Assembly: GCF_019091135.1 (NCBI RefSeq)
Contig: NZ_JAGXJW010000031.1
Coordinates: 1 to 64,000, forward strand
DNA from: Cohnella sp. GbtcB17
GTDB taxonomy: Bacteria; Bacillota; Bacilli; Paenibacillales; Paenibacillaceae
Direction: 5' to 3'
Length of the DNA: 64,000 nt
The notes under the pieces were generated by a model. The model was not told where the DNA came from, ran no database searches, and saw only the letters and a program-made list of their open reading frames with translations. Below, in pieces: positions 7,986 to 15,436 of the stretch. The position numbers and the translations under genes were made by a program. Numbering within the stretch: position 1 is the stretch's first letter; each line of letters opens with the position of its first letter.

Positions 7986-8031
7986 ACAAGAGACGGAAAG
8001 CCTGGATGCGAAGCGCGCTTGAAGACGCCGA

Positions 8032-8772
8032 TCAGTCCGAGCCGCGCTTGCCGGTATGAATCGTAAAGATCACCTTGCTGGTCAAGTATTGGGACTGGGA
8101 GTAATGAAGCGGACGATCTTGCTTGTCGTAGGTGATCTTGTCGATCAAATAAAGCGGCGTCCCCCGGTCGCATTGGAACAGCCCCGACTCGTAGTCCGAA
8201 GCCAGCACAACCTCCAGCGTCTTGTCGGAATAAGCCGGCTCGATGCCGTATTTGCTTTTCAGAATCTGGTAGGTGGACGAGGAGGCCGCGACATACTTCT
8301 CCAGATCCGGCATATGGGCAAGGGGGAAGTACGATGTCTCGATGATAAACGGCTCATTGTCGATGAACAGCAAGCGGTTCAGCTTGAGCACGGGATCGCC
8401 GACCGCAATGCGGAACGTCTCCGCGAGCTTCTCGTCGGCGTCGATGATCAGGTTGGACAGAATCTGATTGCTCGGCGTCTTGCCCGAAGCCGTCGTCATG
8501 TCGGAGAAGCTGCCGACCGAGATGAGCTCCCGCTTCTCCTTCAGCTCGCGCACGTAGCTGCCTTTGCCCTGCTGGCTGTGCAGCACGCCCTCCTCCACCA
8601 GATCGGTAATCGCCCGCCGCACGGTGATTCGGCTTACGCCGTACGTCTTCCCGATCTCCGCTTCGGGCGGCAGCTTCTGTCCCGCCTTGTATACGCCCCT
8701 CGATATATCCTCCTTGATGATTTGCTTCAATTGCAAGTACAGCGGGTTTTGATTGGACACGTTCAATTTCAT
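8032..8772 (-). CDS. GntR family (HutC subfamily) transcriptional regulator
   Basis: 246 residues. The N-terminal winged helix (about 8-75) carries PLYLQLKQIIKEDISRG, LPPEAEIGKTYGVSRIT and VRRAITDLVEEGVL. A UTRA effector domain follows (about 95-240), with PVLKLNRLLFIDNEPF and LYLIDKITYDKQDRPLHY. HutC-type regulators usually repress sugar or amino-acid catabolic genes until a pathway metabolite binds UTRA; E. coli and Bacillus frl loci also carry a GntR-type FrlR. ATG at 8772 with GGAGGAG. It is the first gene of the locus and probably regulates itself, because a palindrome shared with the two downstream promoters overlaps its own -10 box. Confidence 0.9.
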   Translation of the reverse strand: MKLNVSNQNPLYLQLKQIIKEDISRGVYKAGQKLPPEAEIGKTYGVSRITVRRAITDLVEEGVLHSQQGKGSYVRELKEKRELISVGSFSDMTTASGKTPSNQILSNLIIDADEKLAETFRIAVGDPVLKLNRLLFIDNEPFIIETSYFPLAHMPDLEKYVAASSSTYQILKSKYGIEPAYSDKTLEVVLASDYESGLFQCDRGTPLYLIDKITYDKQDRPLHYSQSQYLTSKVIFTIHTGKRGSD

Positions 8773-8824
8773 GCCGAAGCTCCTCCGGTTCCCTAAATTC
8801 GCCCAAAAGTATCTATGTAATCAA

Positions 8825-8838
8825 TTATTATATCATAT
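8825..8838 (-). promoter_or_regulatory. Extended -10 promoter of the GntR gene overlapped by candidate operator
   Basis: The minus strand reads TGATATAAT (8835-8827), an extended -10 box with no clear -35. The plus-strand sequence TTATTATATCATAT matches 13 of 14 positions of the palindrome found at 6818 and 7848. The complete overlap with the -10 box suggests autorepression. Confidence 0.6.
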
Positions 8839-9010
8839 GTTGTCATATATAAGGCGCCCTGTTTCACTCATACTAACATACCTGGCGCAGTTAGGAAATA
8901 GATCGAAGCGACGTTCTGCGCCCGCACGGGTAATGGCCAGTTCGTTCGGATGAGATGCGTGCCGAACAGGGAATATTAGTCCCTGTTGTGCCGGAAAGGA
9001 GAGAGTGCGC

Positions 9011-11161
9011 ATGAAATCCGTCTTTTCCATCTATCTTCGCGATCTGCGCCGCGCATTCACGAATCCGGCTGCGGCCGTCATCCTCCTCGGACTCGTCGGC
9101 TTGCCCTCGCTCTATGCGTGGTTCAATATCGAGGCGTCCTGGGACCCGTATGCGCAGACCGGCGGCATCGCGATCGCGGTCGCGAACGAAGACAAGGGCA
9201 CGACGATCCGCGGCACGCCCGTCAACGTCGGCAAGGAGATCGCCGCCAAGCTGGCGGACAACCCGAGCGTCGGATGGACGTTCGCAGGCCGGGCCGAGGC
9301 GATGCGGGGCGTGAAGCACGGCGACTACTACGCGGCCATCGTCATTCCGGACAATTTCTCCGCGAGCCTGGCCACCATTCTGGCCTCGGAGCCGTCGCCC
9401 GCGACACTGGACTATTACGTCAACGAGAAAATCAACGCGATTGCGCCGAAAATCACCTCGAAAGGCGCGACCGGCATCGTGCAGGAGGTCAGTCAAAGCT
9501 TCGTCGAGACGGCGAGTGGCATTTTGTTCGGCTTGTTCAATGAAGCCGGCAGCGAGCTTGAAGCCAGCCTCCCCTCGATCGAAAGAGTGAAGACGCTGCT
9601 GTTCAAGCTTGAGGCGGCCTTCCCCGAGATCAATGCCGCCGCGGATACGGCGCAGCGCGACGTCGGGCTCGCAAGCGGCGTCGTGGCGCAAGCGCAAAAA
9701 CGCCTGCCCGACGTGGCCGCGCTTGCCGCGAAAGGTCAGACGTTGGCGGAGAAGACCGGCGCTCTGCTTGGGCAAAGCCGCACGGCGCTGGCGCAAATGG
9801 GGCCGCAGATCAAGCAGGATCTGCTGAGCCTGCAGCAGCTTGCGGGGGCGGCCCGCTCGGTGACGGCGCTGCTTCAGGCCGCGAACCCGGACCTGGACGC
9901 CGCAGCATCGGCTGCGACCGGCACGGCGAAGCGGCTGCGGACCGGCGCGGACTTAGCCGGGCACCTCGGCGGCCTGCTCACGCAGCTGGACGCCATGTCT
10001 GGCGCGTCCGCGCTGTCCACGCCGGCGGCCAGGCTGAAGCAGGCGCAAGCCGGCATGCTCGAGCAGGCGAAGCTGCTCGAAGGCATCGCGGACGCGGCCG
10101 GGCGGGGCGAAGCGCCCGCGGAGGCGCTGGCAGGCCGGCTGAATGCGCTGGCCGGCGAGGGAGAGGTGCGCCTGGGCGAGCTGCTCGGCGCCTACGACGG
10201 CGAGATCGCGCCGCGCATCGACGCGGCGCTCGGCAAAGCCGCGGCCGCCGCCGACACGGCGCAGGCCGTGCTCAAGGATGCGTCGGCCGCGATGCCCGAC
10301 GCGAAGCGCGTGCTGGCGGACGCGGCATCGGCGCTCACCTTGGGCGGTGCGGAGCTGACCAAGGCGAAGGCGGAGCTGCCGGCGGCGCAGCGCAAGATCG
10401 GCGAGATCGCGGACAAGATCCGCGCGTTCGAGAAGGAAAACAACCTGGCGGACATCATCAAGCTGCTGCGCCACGACGCGCAGAGGGAAAGCGCGTTTTT
10501 CGCGGCGCCCGTCTCGCTCAAAGAAAACAAGCTGTACCCGATCCCCAACTACGGGTCCGCGATGTCTCCCTTTTTCACCACGCTGTCGCTCTGGGTCGGC
10601 GCCGTGCTGCTCGTATCGGTCATGACGGTCGACGTAGACGAGCCCGGTGTCTCCTACCGGAGCCGGCACGTGTACTTCGGCAGATACCTGACGCTCGGGA
10701 CGCTTGCCGTGCTGCAATCGCTCTGCGTCACCTTGGGGGACATCTACGTGCTCGGCGCCTATGTCGCGCGCCCGGGGTGGTTCGTGCTGTTCGGCATGCT
10801 GCTGTCGGCGGTGTTCATGCTTATCGTCTACACGCTCGTCTCGGTATTCGGCAACGTCGGCAAGGCGCTGGCCATCGTCATGCTCGTGCTGCAGCTCGGC
10901 GGGGCGGGCGGGACGTTCCCTGTCCAGATGGCGCCGCCTTTTTTCCAGAAAATCCATCCGTATCTGCCGTTCACCTATGCCATCTCCATGATGCGAGAAG
11001 CGGTCGGCGGCATCCTGTGGGATATCGTACGCCGATGCCTGGCGTTCACTGCCGCGTACGCCGCCGCCGCCCTCGTGCTGGGGCTCGCGCTGAAGCGTCC
11101 GATCAACCGCCTGCTGGCCGCATCGACGCGCAAGGCGAAGGAGAGCAGGCTGCTGCACTAA
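9011..11161 (+). CDS. YhgE/Pip family membrane protein
   Basis: 716 residues in the YhgE/Pip (phage infection protein-like) layout: one N-terminal membrane segment (about 20-40), a long soluble region rich in Ala, Leu, Lys and Glu (about 45-500) that probably forms coiled coils outside the membrane, and five C-terminal membrane segments. The C-terminal part resembles ABC-2-type permease domains. Members act at the cell surface and have been linked to phage receptor function and to export. ATG at 9011 with AAGGAG upstream; a GTG two codons earlier is too close to the ribosome site. It stands alone and converges with modB, sharing a hairpin terminator. The exact role is unknown. Confidence 0.85.
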   Translation: MKSVFSIYLRDLRRAFTNPAAAVILLGLVGLPSLYAWFNIEASWDPYAQTGGIAIAVANEDKGTTIRGTPVNVGKEIAAKLADNPSVGWTFAGRAEAMRGVKHGDYYAAIVIPDNFSASLATILASEPSPATLDYYVNEKINAIAPKITSKGATGIVQEVSQSFVETASGILFGLFNEAGSELEASLPSIERVKTLLFKLEAAFPEINAAADTAQRDVGLASGVVAQAQKRLPDVAALAAKGQTLAEKTGALLGQSRTALAQMGPQIKQDLLSLQQLAGAARSVTALLQAANPDLDAAASAATGTAKRLRTGADLAGHLGGLLTQLDAMSGASALSTPAARLKQAQAGMLEQAKLLEGIADAAGRGEAPAEALAGRLNALAGEGEVRLGELLGAYDGEIAPRIDAALGKAAAAADTAQAVLKDASAAMPDAKRVLADAASALTLGGAELTKAKAELPAAQRKIGEIADKIRAFEKENNLADIIKLLRHDAQRESAFFAAPVSLKENKLYPIPNYGSAMSPFFTTLSLWVGAVLLVSVMTVDVDEPGVSYRSRHVYFGRYLTLGTLAVLQSLCVTLGDIYVLGAYVARPGWFVLFGMLLSAVFMLIVYTLVSVFGNVGKALAIVMLVLQLGGAGGTFPVQMAPPFFQKIHPYLPFTYAISMMREAVGGILWDIVRRCLAFTAAYAAAALVLGLALKRPINRLLAASTRKAKESRLLH

Positions 11162-11162
11162 G

Positions 11163-11190
11163 AAACCTGGCGATTTTTCGCCAGGTTCTT
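11163..11190. terminator. Hairpin between convergent yhgE-like gene and modB
   Basis: AACCTGGCG (11164-11172) pairs with CGCCAGGTT (11179-11187) around a 6-nt loop. A short T-rich tail follows on the plus strand, and the hairpin probably serves both convergent genes. Confidence 0.75.
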
Positions 11191-11198
11191 TGTATGGC

Positions 11199-11858
11199 TC
11201 ACTTCCCCGCGCGCCCGGTGAACAGCAGCAGCAGGAACGAGATGCCGATGACCGCCGCCGTCCATGCCCATGCCATCCCGGTATGACCGGCGTCCACGGC
11301 CACGTAGATCGCGGTCGGCACGGTCTGCGTCCGTCCGGGAATGTTGCCCGCGATCATCAGCGTCGCCCCGAACTCGCCGAGCCCGCGCGCGAACGCCAGC
11401 ACGAACGCCGTGAGAAAAGCATGTCCCGCAAGCGGCAGCGTAATATAGAGCAGCACCTGAAGCTCGCTCGCGCCCGCGACCCGCGCGGCCTCCTCCGCTT
11501 CGCGGTCGACGGAGGCGAAGCCGCTTTTCATCGTCTGATAGACGAGCGGAAAAGCAACGACGACGGCAGCGATGACGGCCGCCCACCAGGAGAAGATGAC
11601 CGGCGCGCCCGTCAGCCATTCGATGAATCGGCCCGCGCCGCTGCGCCTTCCCAGCAGGACGAGAAGGACGAACCCGACGACCGTCGGCGGCAGCACGAGC
11701 GGGAGCATGAAGGCGGTCTCGACGAGAGACCGGCCTTTGAACCGGCGTCTCGCCAACAGATGCGCCCCAACGGTGCCGAGCGCCAGCGCGACGACGCTCG
11801 ACAAAAGCGCGACCTGCAGCGAGAGCCGAACCGGCGGCCAGAACGCTTGCCAATCCAT
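11199..11858 (-). CDS. modB: Molybdate ABC transporter permease ModB
   Basis: 219 residues, the usual length for ModB, with five to six hydrophobic segments. The permease EAA-type loop AEEAARVAGASELQVLLYITLP near residue 135 is where the ATPase would dock. FMLPLVLPPTVVGFVLL and GLGEFGATLMIAGN are characteristic of ModB/CysT-type permeases. It starts 12 bp after the modA stop with only a weak ribosome site, so coupled translation is likely. The gene that should follow, modC, is absent: the next gene converges from the other strand. The pump therefore needs an ATPase encoded elsewhere, or uses a shared one. Confidence 0.9.
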   Translation of the reverse strand: MDWQAFWPPVRLSLQVALLSSVVALALGTVGAHLLARRRFKGRSLVETAFMLPLVLPPTVVGFVLLVLLGRRSGAGRFIEWLTGAPVIFSWWAAVIAAVVVAFPLVYQTMKSGFASVDREAEEAARVAGASELQVLLYITLPLAGHAFLTAFVLAFARGLGEFGATLMIAGNIPGRTQTVPTAIYVAVDAGHTGMAWAWTAAVIGISFLLLLFTGRAGK

Positions 11859-11870
11859 CGGGTGCCGCGC

Positions 11871-12746
11871 TTACCCGGCAGCGGCTGCCGAGAATCCGTA
11901 CTTGACGAAGACGGCTGCCGCTTCCGGCGTTTGGAGATATTCGTAGAAACGCTCCGCGGCATCGGCATGCTTCGTCGCCTTGACGACGCCGACGGGGTAG
12001 ACGATCGGCTTGTATTGCGACGGATCGACGGCTAAGGCAACCTTCACCTTGTCGGACGACAGCGCGTCCGTCTTGTAGACGAAGCCGGCGTCGGCATTGG
12101 CCGTCTCCACATATTGCAGCACCTGGCGCACGTCCTTGCCCTGCACCAGCTTGGCCTGCAGGCTGTCCCACAGCCCGGCGGCCGTCAATGCGTCCTTTGC
12201 GTAGCCGCCCGCAGGCACGCTCTCGGGAATGCAGACGGCTATTTTTTTGATCGCGTCGCCGGACAGGTCCTCCAGCTTCGCGACGGGGGCCGCTCCGTCC
12301 GAAGGCACGATGACGACGAGCTCGTTTTTCAACAGGTCGCGCTGCTCCTGCATGAGCCCCTTATCTACAAGCGCCTGCATGTTTTTGGTTGCGGCGGACA
12401 GGAAGAGATCTGCCGGCGCGCCTTGCTCGATCTGCTGCTGCAAGGCGCCGGAAGCGCCGAAGTTGAAGCTCAGCGTCACTTCCGGGTGCGCGGTCTCGTA
12501 CAGCGCCTTCAGCTCGCCAAGCGCGTCCGTGAGACTGGCCGCCGCGGACACCGTGAGCTCGGTCTCCTCCGCGGACGGAGCAGCTTGCGCAGCTGCAGAA
12601 GAAGAAGCGGGCAGCGAGGCGGCTGAAGAAGCCGACGGCGAGCCGTTGGAGCTGCTAACGTCGTTCGCTCCTCCGCAAGCGGACAGCCCGAGCACCACGG
12701 CAAGGCAGACGATCCAAATCGCGCTAAATTTCATCATTTTACACAT
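11871..12746 (-). CDS. modA: Molybdate ABC transporter substrate-binding lipoprotein ModA
   Basis: 291 residues. The N-terminal signal ends in a LSACG lipobox followed by a long Ser/Ala linker. The mature domain has ModA landmarks: TVSAAASLTDALGELKALYE, SFNFGASGALQQQIEQGAPADLFLS (Ser residues for oxyanion binding), and NADAGFVYKTDAL. It captures molybdate or tungstate outside the membrane. ATG at 12746 with a GGAG site. A sigma-A promoter lies 50-80 bp upstream and a divergent HTH regulator with a periplasmic-binding-like domain faces it, which is a common arrangement for molybdate control in Firmicutes. Confidence 0.9.
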   Translation of the reverse strand: MCKMMKFSAIWIVCLAVVLGLSACGGANDVSSSNGSPSASSAASLPASSSAAAQAAPSAEETELTVSAAASLTDALGELKALYETAHPEVTLSFNFGASGALQQQIEQGAPADLFLSAATKNMQALVDKGLMQEQRDLLKNELVVIVPSDGAAPVAKLEDLSGDAIKKIAVCIPESVPAGGYAKDALTAAGLWDSLQAKLVQGKDVRQVLQYVETANADAGFVYKTDALSSDKVKVALAVDPSQYKPIVYPVGVVKATKHADAAERFYEYLQTPEAAAVFVKYGFSAAAAG

Positions 12747-12795
12747 AGCAGCTCCACACTCTCCTATTGATTATATCTATTTATATTTAAATATC

Positions 12796-12824
12796 ATTAT
12801 ATATAACGGAATATATGCTGTAAA
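12796..12824 (-). promoter_or_regulatory. modA: modA promoter with a ModE-like half site
   Basis: TTTACA (12824-12819), 17 bp and TATAAT (12801-12796) on the minus strand form a near-consensus sigma-A promoter. The plus-strand sequence TATATAACG at 12800-12808 overlaps the -10 box and resembles half of the proteobacterial ModE site. Whether the regulator at 12907 uses it is unknown. Confidence 0.75.
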
Positions 12825-12855
12825 CGTGTGCTTGCGGCGCCCCGTTCGGCCATTG

Positions 12856-12864
12856 TGCTACAAT
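12856..12864 (+). promoter_or_regulatory. Extended -10 promoter of the divergent regulator gene
   Basis: TGCTACAAT fits an extended -10 box 43 bp before the regulator start codon. No convincing -35 box is seen. It is divergent from the modA promoter within the same 160-bp gap. Confidence 0.5.
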
Positions 12865-12906
12865 AGATTCCATAATGGACCCTCGCCGATAAGGAGCTTG
12901 CCCGAT

Positions 12907-13908
12907 ATGACCACCAGTATCTCCTATACGACCGAAGAGATCGCCCAAATGCTCAAAATATCGAAGCTGACCGTCTACGACCTGATTAAAAAAGGCGAGC
13001 TGCCCTCCTACCGCGTAGGCAAGCAAATGCGCGTCGACGCCGCGGACCTGGAAGCCTACAAGCAGCGCATGCGCTCCCCCGCGTCTCAGGGACAGCCTCC
13101 GCGCCAGCCGTCTGCAGAGCGATCCGCGGCAGCGGAGACGGGCGGCGCGCCTTCAGCGCAGTCCGCAGCTTCGGCGCAGCCCGCTGTTTCGGCGATCCGA
13201 CCGCTCGTCATCACCGGCCAGGACATGAGCCTCGACCTGCTCGCCAAGCATCTCGAGCGCAATCCGCGCGCCGGCGGCGTGCGTCCGCTGCGCGCCTACG
13301 CGGGCAGCCTCGACTCGCTGATCGCCATGTACCGCGGCGAGGCGGACCTCGTCAGCACGCATCTTTACGACGGGGACACCGGCGAGTACAACCTGCCTTA
13401 TATCCGGCGCATCCTGATCGGGGCCCCGTATATGGTCGTACGCCTGCTCGGCCGCACGGCCGGCCTGTACGTCCAACGGGGCAATCCGCTGGGGCTCGCG
13501 GACTGGGCGGATCTGGCGCGGCCCGGCCTGCGGCTGGCCAACCGCGAGCGCGGCGCGGGCGCGCGGGTGCTGCTCGAGGAGCAGCTTCGGGTGCGCGGCA
13601 TCCGTGCGAGCGGCATCTCGGGCTATACCGACGAGTTGACGAGCCACATGGCGGTCGCCGCGAAGGTCGCCTCGGGGGAAGCCGACTTCGGCGTCGGCAT
13701 CGAGAAGGCGGCGGCGATCGTCGGACGGATCGACTTTATCCCCCTCATTCAGGAGAGCTACGACCTCGTCGCGCTGAAGACGCCGGCGAATCTGCCCTGG
13801 ATCGAAGGACTGCTCGCCGAGCTGCGCTCCGACCTGTTCAAGCGGGAGCTGGCCGCGATCCCCGGCTACGATCTGTCGCGTACGGGCGAGATCGTTCACG
13901 AAGAATAG
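12907..13908 (+). CDS. HTH (excisionase-type) regulator with periplasmic-binding-like domain
   Basis: 333 residues. Residues 1-55 form an excisionase/MerR-like winged helix (YTTEEIAQMLKISKLTVYDL, then LPSYRVGKQMRV). After a Pro/Ala/Ser-rich linker, residues 98-320 form a PBP-like domain of the type also fused to molybdopterin proteins (ITGQDMSLDLLAKHLE, GSLDSLIAMYRGEADLVSTHLYDG, ASGEADFGVGIEKAA). It is divergent from modAB, so it probably senses molybdate or tungstate and controls that operon. ATG at 12907 behind AAGGAG. An upstream in-frame extension exists but crosses the modA promoter and is not credible. Confidence 0.87.
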   Translation: MTTSISYTTEEIAQMLKISKLTVYDLIKKGELPSYRVGKQMRVDAADLEAYKQRMRSPASQGQPPRQPSAERSAAAETGGAPSAQSAASAQPAVSAIRPLVITGQDMSLDLLAKHLERNPRAGGVRPLRAYAGSLDSLIAMYRGEADLVSTHLYDGDTGEYNLPYIRRILIGAPYMVVRLLGRTAGLYVQRGNPLGLADWADLARPGLRLANRERGAGARVLLEEQLRVRGIRASGISGYTDELTSHMAVAAKVASGEADFGVGIEKAAAIVGRIDFIPLIQESYDLVALKTPANLPWIEGLLAELRSDLFKRELAAIPGYDLSRTGEIVHEE

Positions 13909-13909
13909 C

Positions 13910-13937
13910 TTGATAACGCGACGCATCCGCTTATAAT
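13910..13937 (+). promoter_or_regulatory. Sigma-A promoter of the ZTP-riboswitch-controlled gene
   Basis: TTGATA (13910-13915), a 16-bp spacer and a perfect TATAAT (13932-13937). Transcription would start near 13944 and run into the riboswitch. Confidence 0.8.
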
Positions 13938-13954
13938 AGGCAATAAGCATTCAT

Positions 13955-14060
13955 GGGGCGCGTGACTGGCGATTCGACGCAGCGTACTGCGGGGGAGCGC
14001 GTTCTTCATAGGCCGATCGCCTGGGCAAAGTATTTGATCTTCAGGTCAAATGCTTTTTTT
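13955..14060 (+). ncRNA. ZTP (pfl) riboswitch with intrinsic terminator
   Basis: The leader contains the conserved blocks of the pfl motif in order: CGTGACTGGCGA (13961-13972), a small P2 hairpin CGCAG/CTGCG, GGGGGAGCG (13991-13999) whose end pairs back with GGCGCG to form P1, a gap, then GGCCGATCGCCTGGGCA (14011-14027) forming P3 and the pseudoknot strand. Directly after it, GTATTTGA (14030-14037) pairs with TCAAATGC (14046-14053), followed by seven T residues. ZTP/ZMP riboswitches sense shortage of 10-formyl-THF and usually prevent termination when ligand is bound. The regulated gene here is the DJ-1/PfpI-GNAT fusion beginning 28 bp downstream. Confidence 0.93.
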
Positions 14061-14088
14061 ATTTGTCGAAAAAAAGGAGATGGTGAGC

Positions 14089-15240
14089 ATGAAGGATGCG
14101 AGAAACGTAGCGGTACTGATCTACGAGGGCGTCGATACGCTGGATGTGGCGGGTCCGCTCGATGCGTTCGCGGTTTCCAGCGATTGGGGGAAGGACTTGC
14201 ACGTCTACACGGTCGGGGAGCATGCCGCTTCCGTAAGGACGGTAAGCGGCGTCGTGCTCGAGCCGCGCTACAGCTTGACCGATTGCCCCGCGCCGGACAT
14301 CCTGGTCGTTCCCGGCGGCCTCGGCTCGCGGAAGGAGATGCACAACGAGCGGCTCGTGCAATGGATCGGCGAATCCGCGCAGTCCGCCGAGGTCGTCCTC
14401 TCGGTCTGCACCGGCGCGCTGCTGCTCGCGAAGGCCGGCCTGCTCGAGGGCATGCGGATCACCACAAACCGGAGAGCATTCGATCTGCTGGAGGCGGCGG
14501 CCCCGGCGAGCGCGACGATCGTGCGGGACGTCCGTTACGTCGACAACGGCAAGCTCGTCATGTCCGGCGGCGTCACGACGGGCATGGACGCAGCGCTGCA
14601 CATCGTCTCGCGGCTGTTCGGCGTCGAGCGGGCGCTCGCATCGGCGTCTATGCTTGAATACGCATGGCGGCGGGAGCCGTCCGGGCCGCCTGGCGAAGCG
14701 GGTTCGGACACACGCTCCGAATCCGCCGCTCCGGCCGGCTTGGACATCAGACCCGCCACCATGGACGACGCCGAAGCGCTGCGGGCGCTGTATCTCGAAG
14801 CCGTAGAATGGATTCAGGAGGCCAAGGGCATCCGGCAGTGGAACTCGGATATGTTCTCGCCCGCGAACGTGGAGCAGCTGTTCCGCGAGCAGGACGTCTA
14901 CGTCGCCGAGCTGGACGGCAGGCTCGCCGGCGCTTTTTCGATCAACTGGGAGGAAGCGGAAGTCGTCTGGGGAGCGCTGTACCATGAGGACGCAGGTTAT
15001 GTCCACCGCCTGGCCGTGGCGCGGGACCGCAAGGGGCTCGGGATCGGCCGGCTCCTGCTGCTGCAAGCGGAAAGCATCATTTCGCAGAAGGGCAGATCTT
15101 GGCTTCGGCTCGACTGCATGGCGGACAATCCGTCGCTGAACGCGTATTACGCGCGCCAAGGACTGCAATATCGCGGCCGCTTCGACGGCCGGGACGGGAG
15201 CGCGAGCCTCTACGAGCGAAAGGTCGGCGGACGCAGCTAG
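14089..15240 (+). CDS. DJ-1/PfpI family protein fused to a GNAT acetyltransferase
   Basis: 383 residues, two domains. Residues 1-190 are a DJ-1/PfpI (GATase-1-like) domain: VLIYEGVDTLDVAGPLDAF, VVPGGLG, the nucleophile-elbow motif LSVCTGALLLAKAGLL with its Cys, and VMSGGVTTGMDAALHIV. Residues about 220-380 are a GNAT domain (LDIRPATMDDAEALRALY, VHRLAVARDRKGLGIGRLLL for acetyl-CoA binding, DNPSLNAYYARQGL). ATG at 14089 follows AAGGAG. Control by a ZTP riboswitch ties it to purine/folate one-carbon stress. Activity is unknown; handling of a reactive amide or formyl/glyoxal compound is conceivable. The frame is intact across the junction, so the fusion looks real. Confidence 0.88.
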   Translation: MKDARNVAVLIYEGVDTLDVAGPLDAFAVSSDWGKDLHVYTVGEHAASVRTVSGVVLEPRYSLTDCPAPDILVVPGGLGSRKEMHNERLVQWIGESAQSAEVVLSVCTGALLLAKAGLLEGMRITTNRRAFDLLEAAAPASATIVRDVRYVDNGKLVMSGGVTTGMDAALHIVSRLFGVERALASASMLEYAWRREPSGPPGEAGSDTRSESAAPAGLDIRPATMDDAEALRALYLEAVEWIQEAKGIRQWNSDMFSPANVEQLFREQDVYVAELDGRLAGAFSINWEEAEVVWGALYHEDAGYVHRLAVARDRKGLGIGRLLLLQAESIISQKGRSWLRLDCMADNPSLNAYYARQGLQYRGRFDGRDGSASLYERKVGGRS

Positions 15241-15293
15241 TCCGTTTTTCCCGCCCATCGTTGTCTTAAACGCACAACCAACGCTCAACAGCC

Positions 15294-15321
15294 AAAAAAA
15301 GGAACCCGCGTCGTCGCGGGT
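15294..15321 (-). terminator. Intrinsic terminator downstream of the response regulator gene
   Basis: ACCCGCG (15304-15310) pairs with CGCGGGT (15315-15321) around a TCGT loop, with seven T residues following on the minus strand. It lies about 115 bp past the stop of the response regulator at 15437. Nothing else is seen in the 15241-15436 gap. Confidence 0.8.
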
Positions 15322-15436
15322 CCAATGGTTCTTGCTATATCAAAGGGGGGGTTGAGATCATCTTATCCCCCTCTGCTTAAGCGCGTATGAGCGCAACCTG
15401 AAGTTTCGCTTAAAATTCGCCGCGTCGAACCGAATC

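Noticed and set aside
9011-11161. Part of a type VII secretion locus
   Set aside because: YhgE-like proteins can lie near such loci, but no EssC, WXG100 or other component is in the neighbourhood.
12229-12906. N-terminal extension of the HTH-PBP regulator over modA
   Set aside because: It would be antisense to modA and cross both promoters; ATG 12907 with AAGGAG is the natural start.
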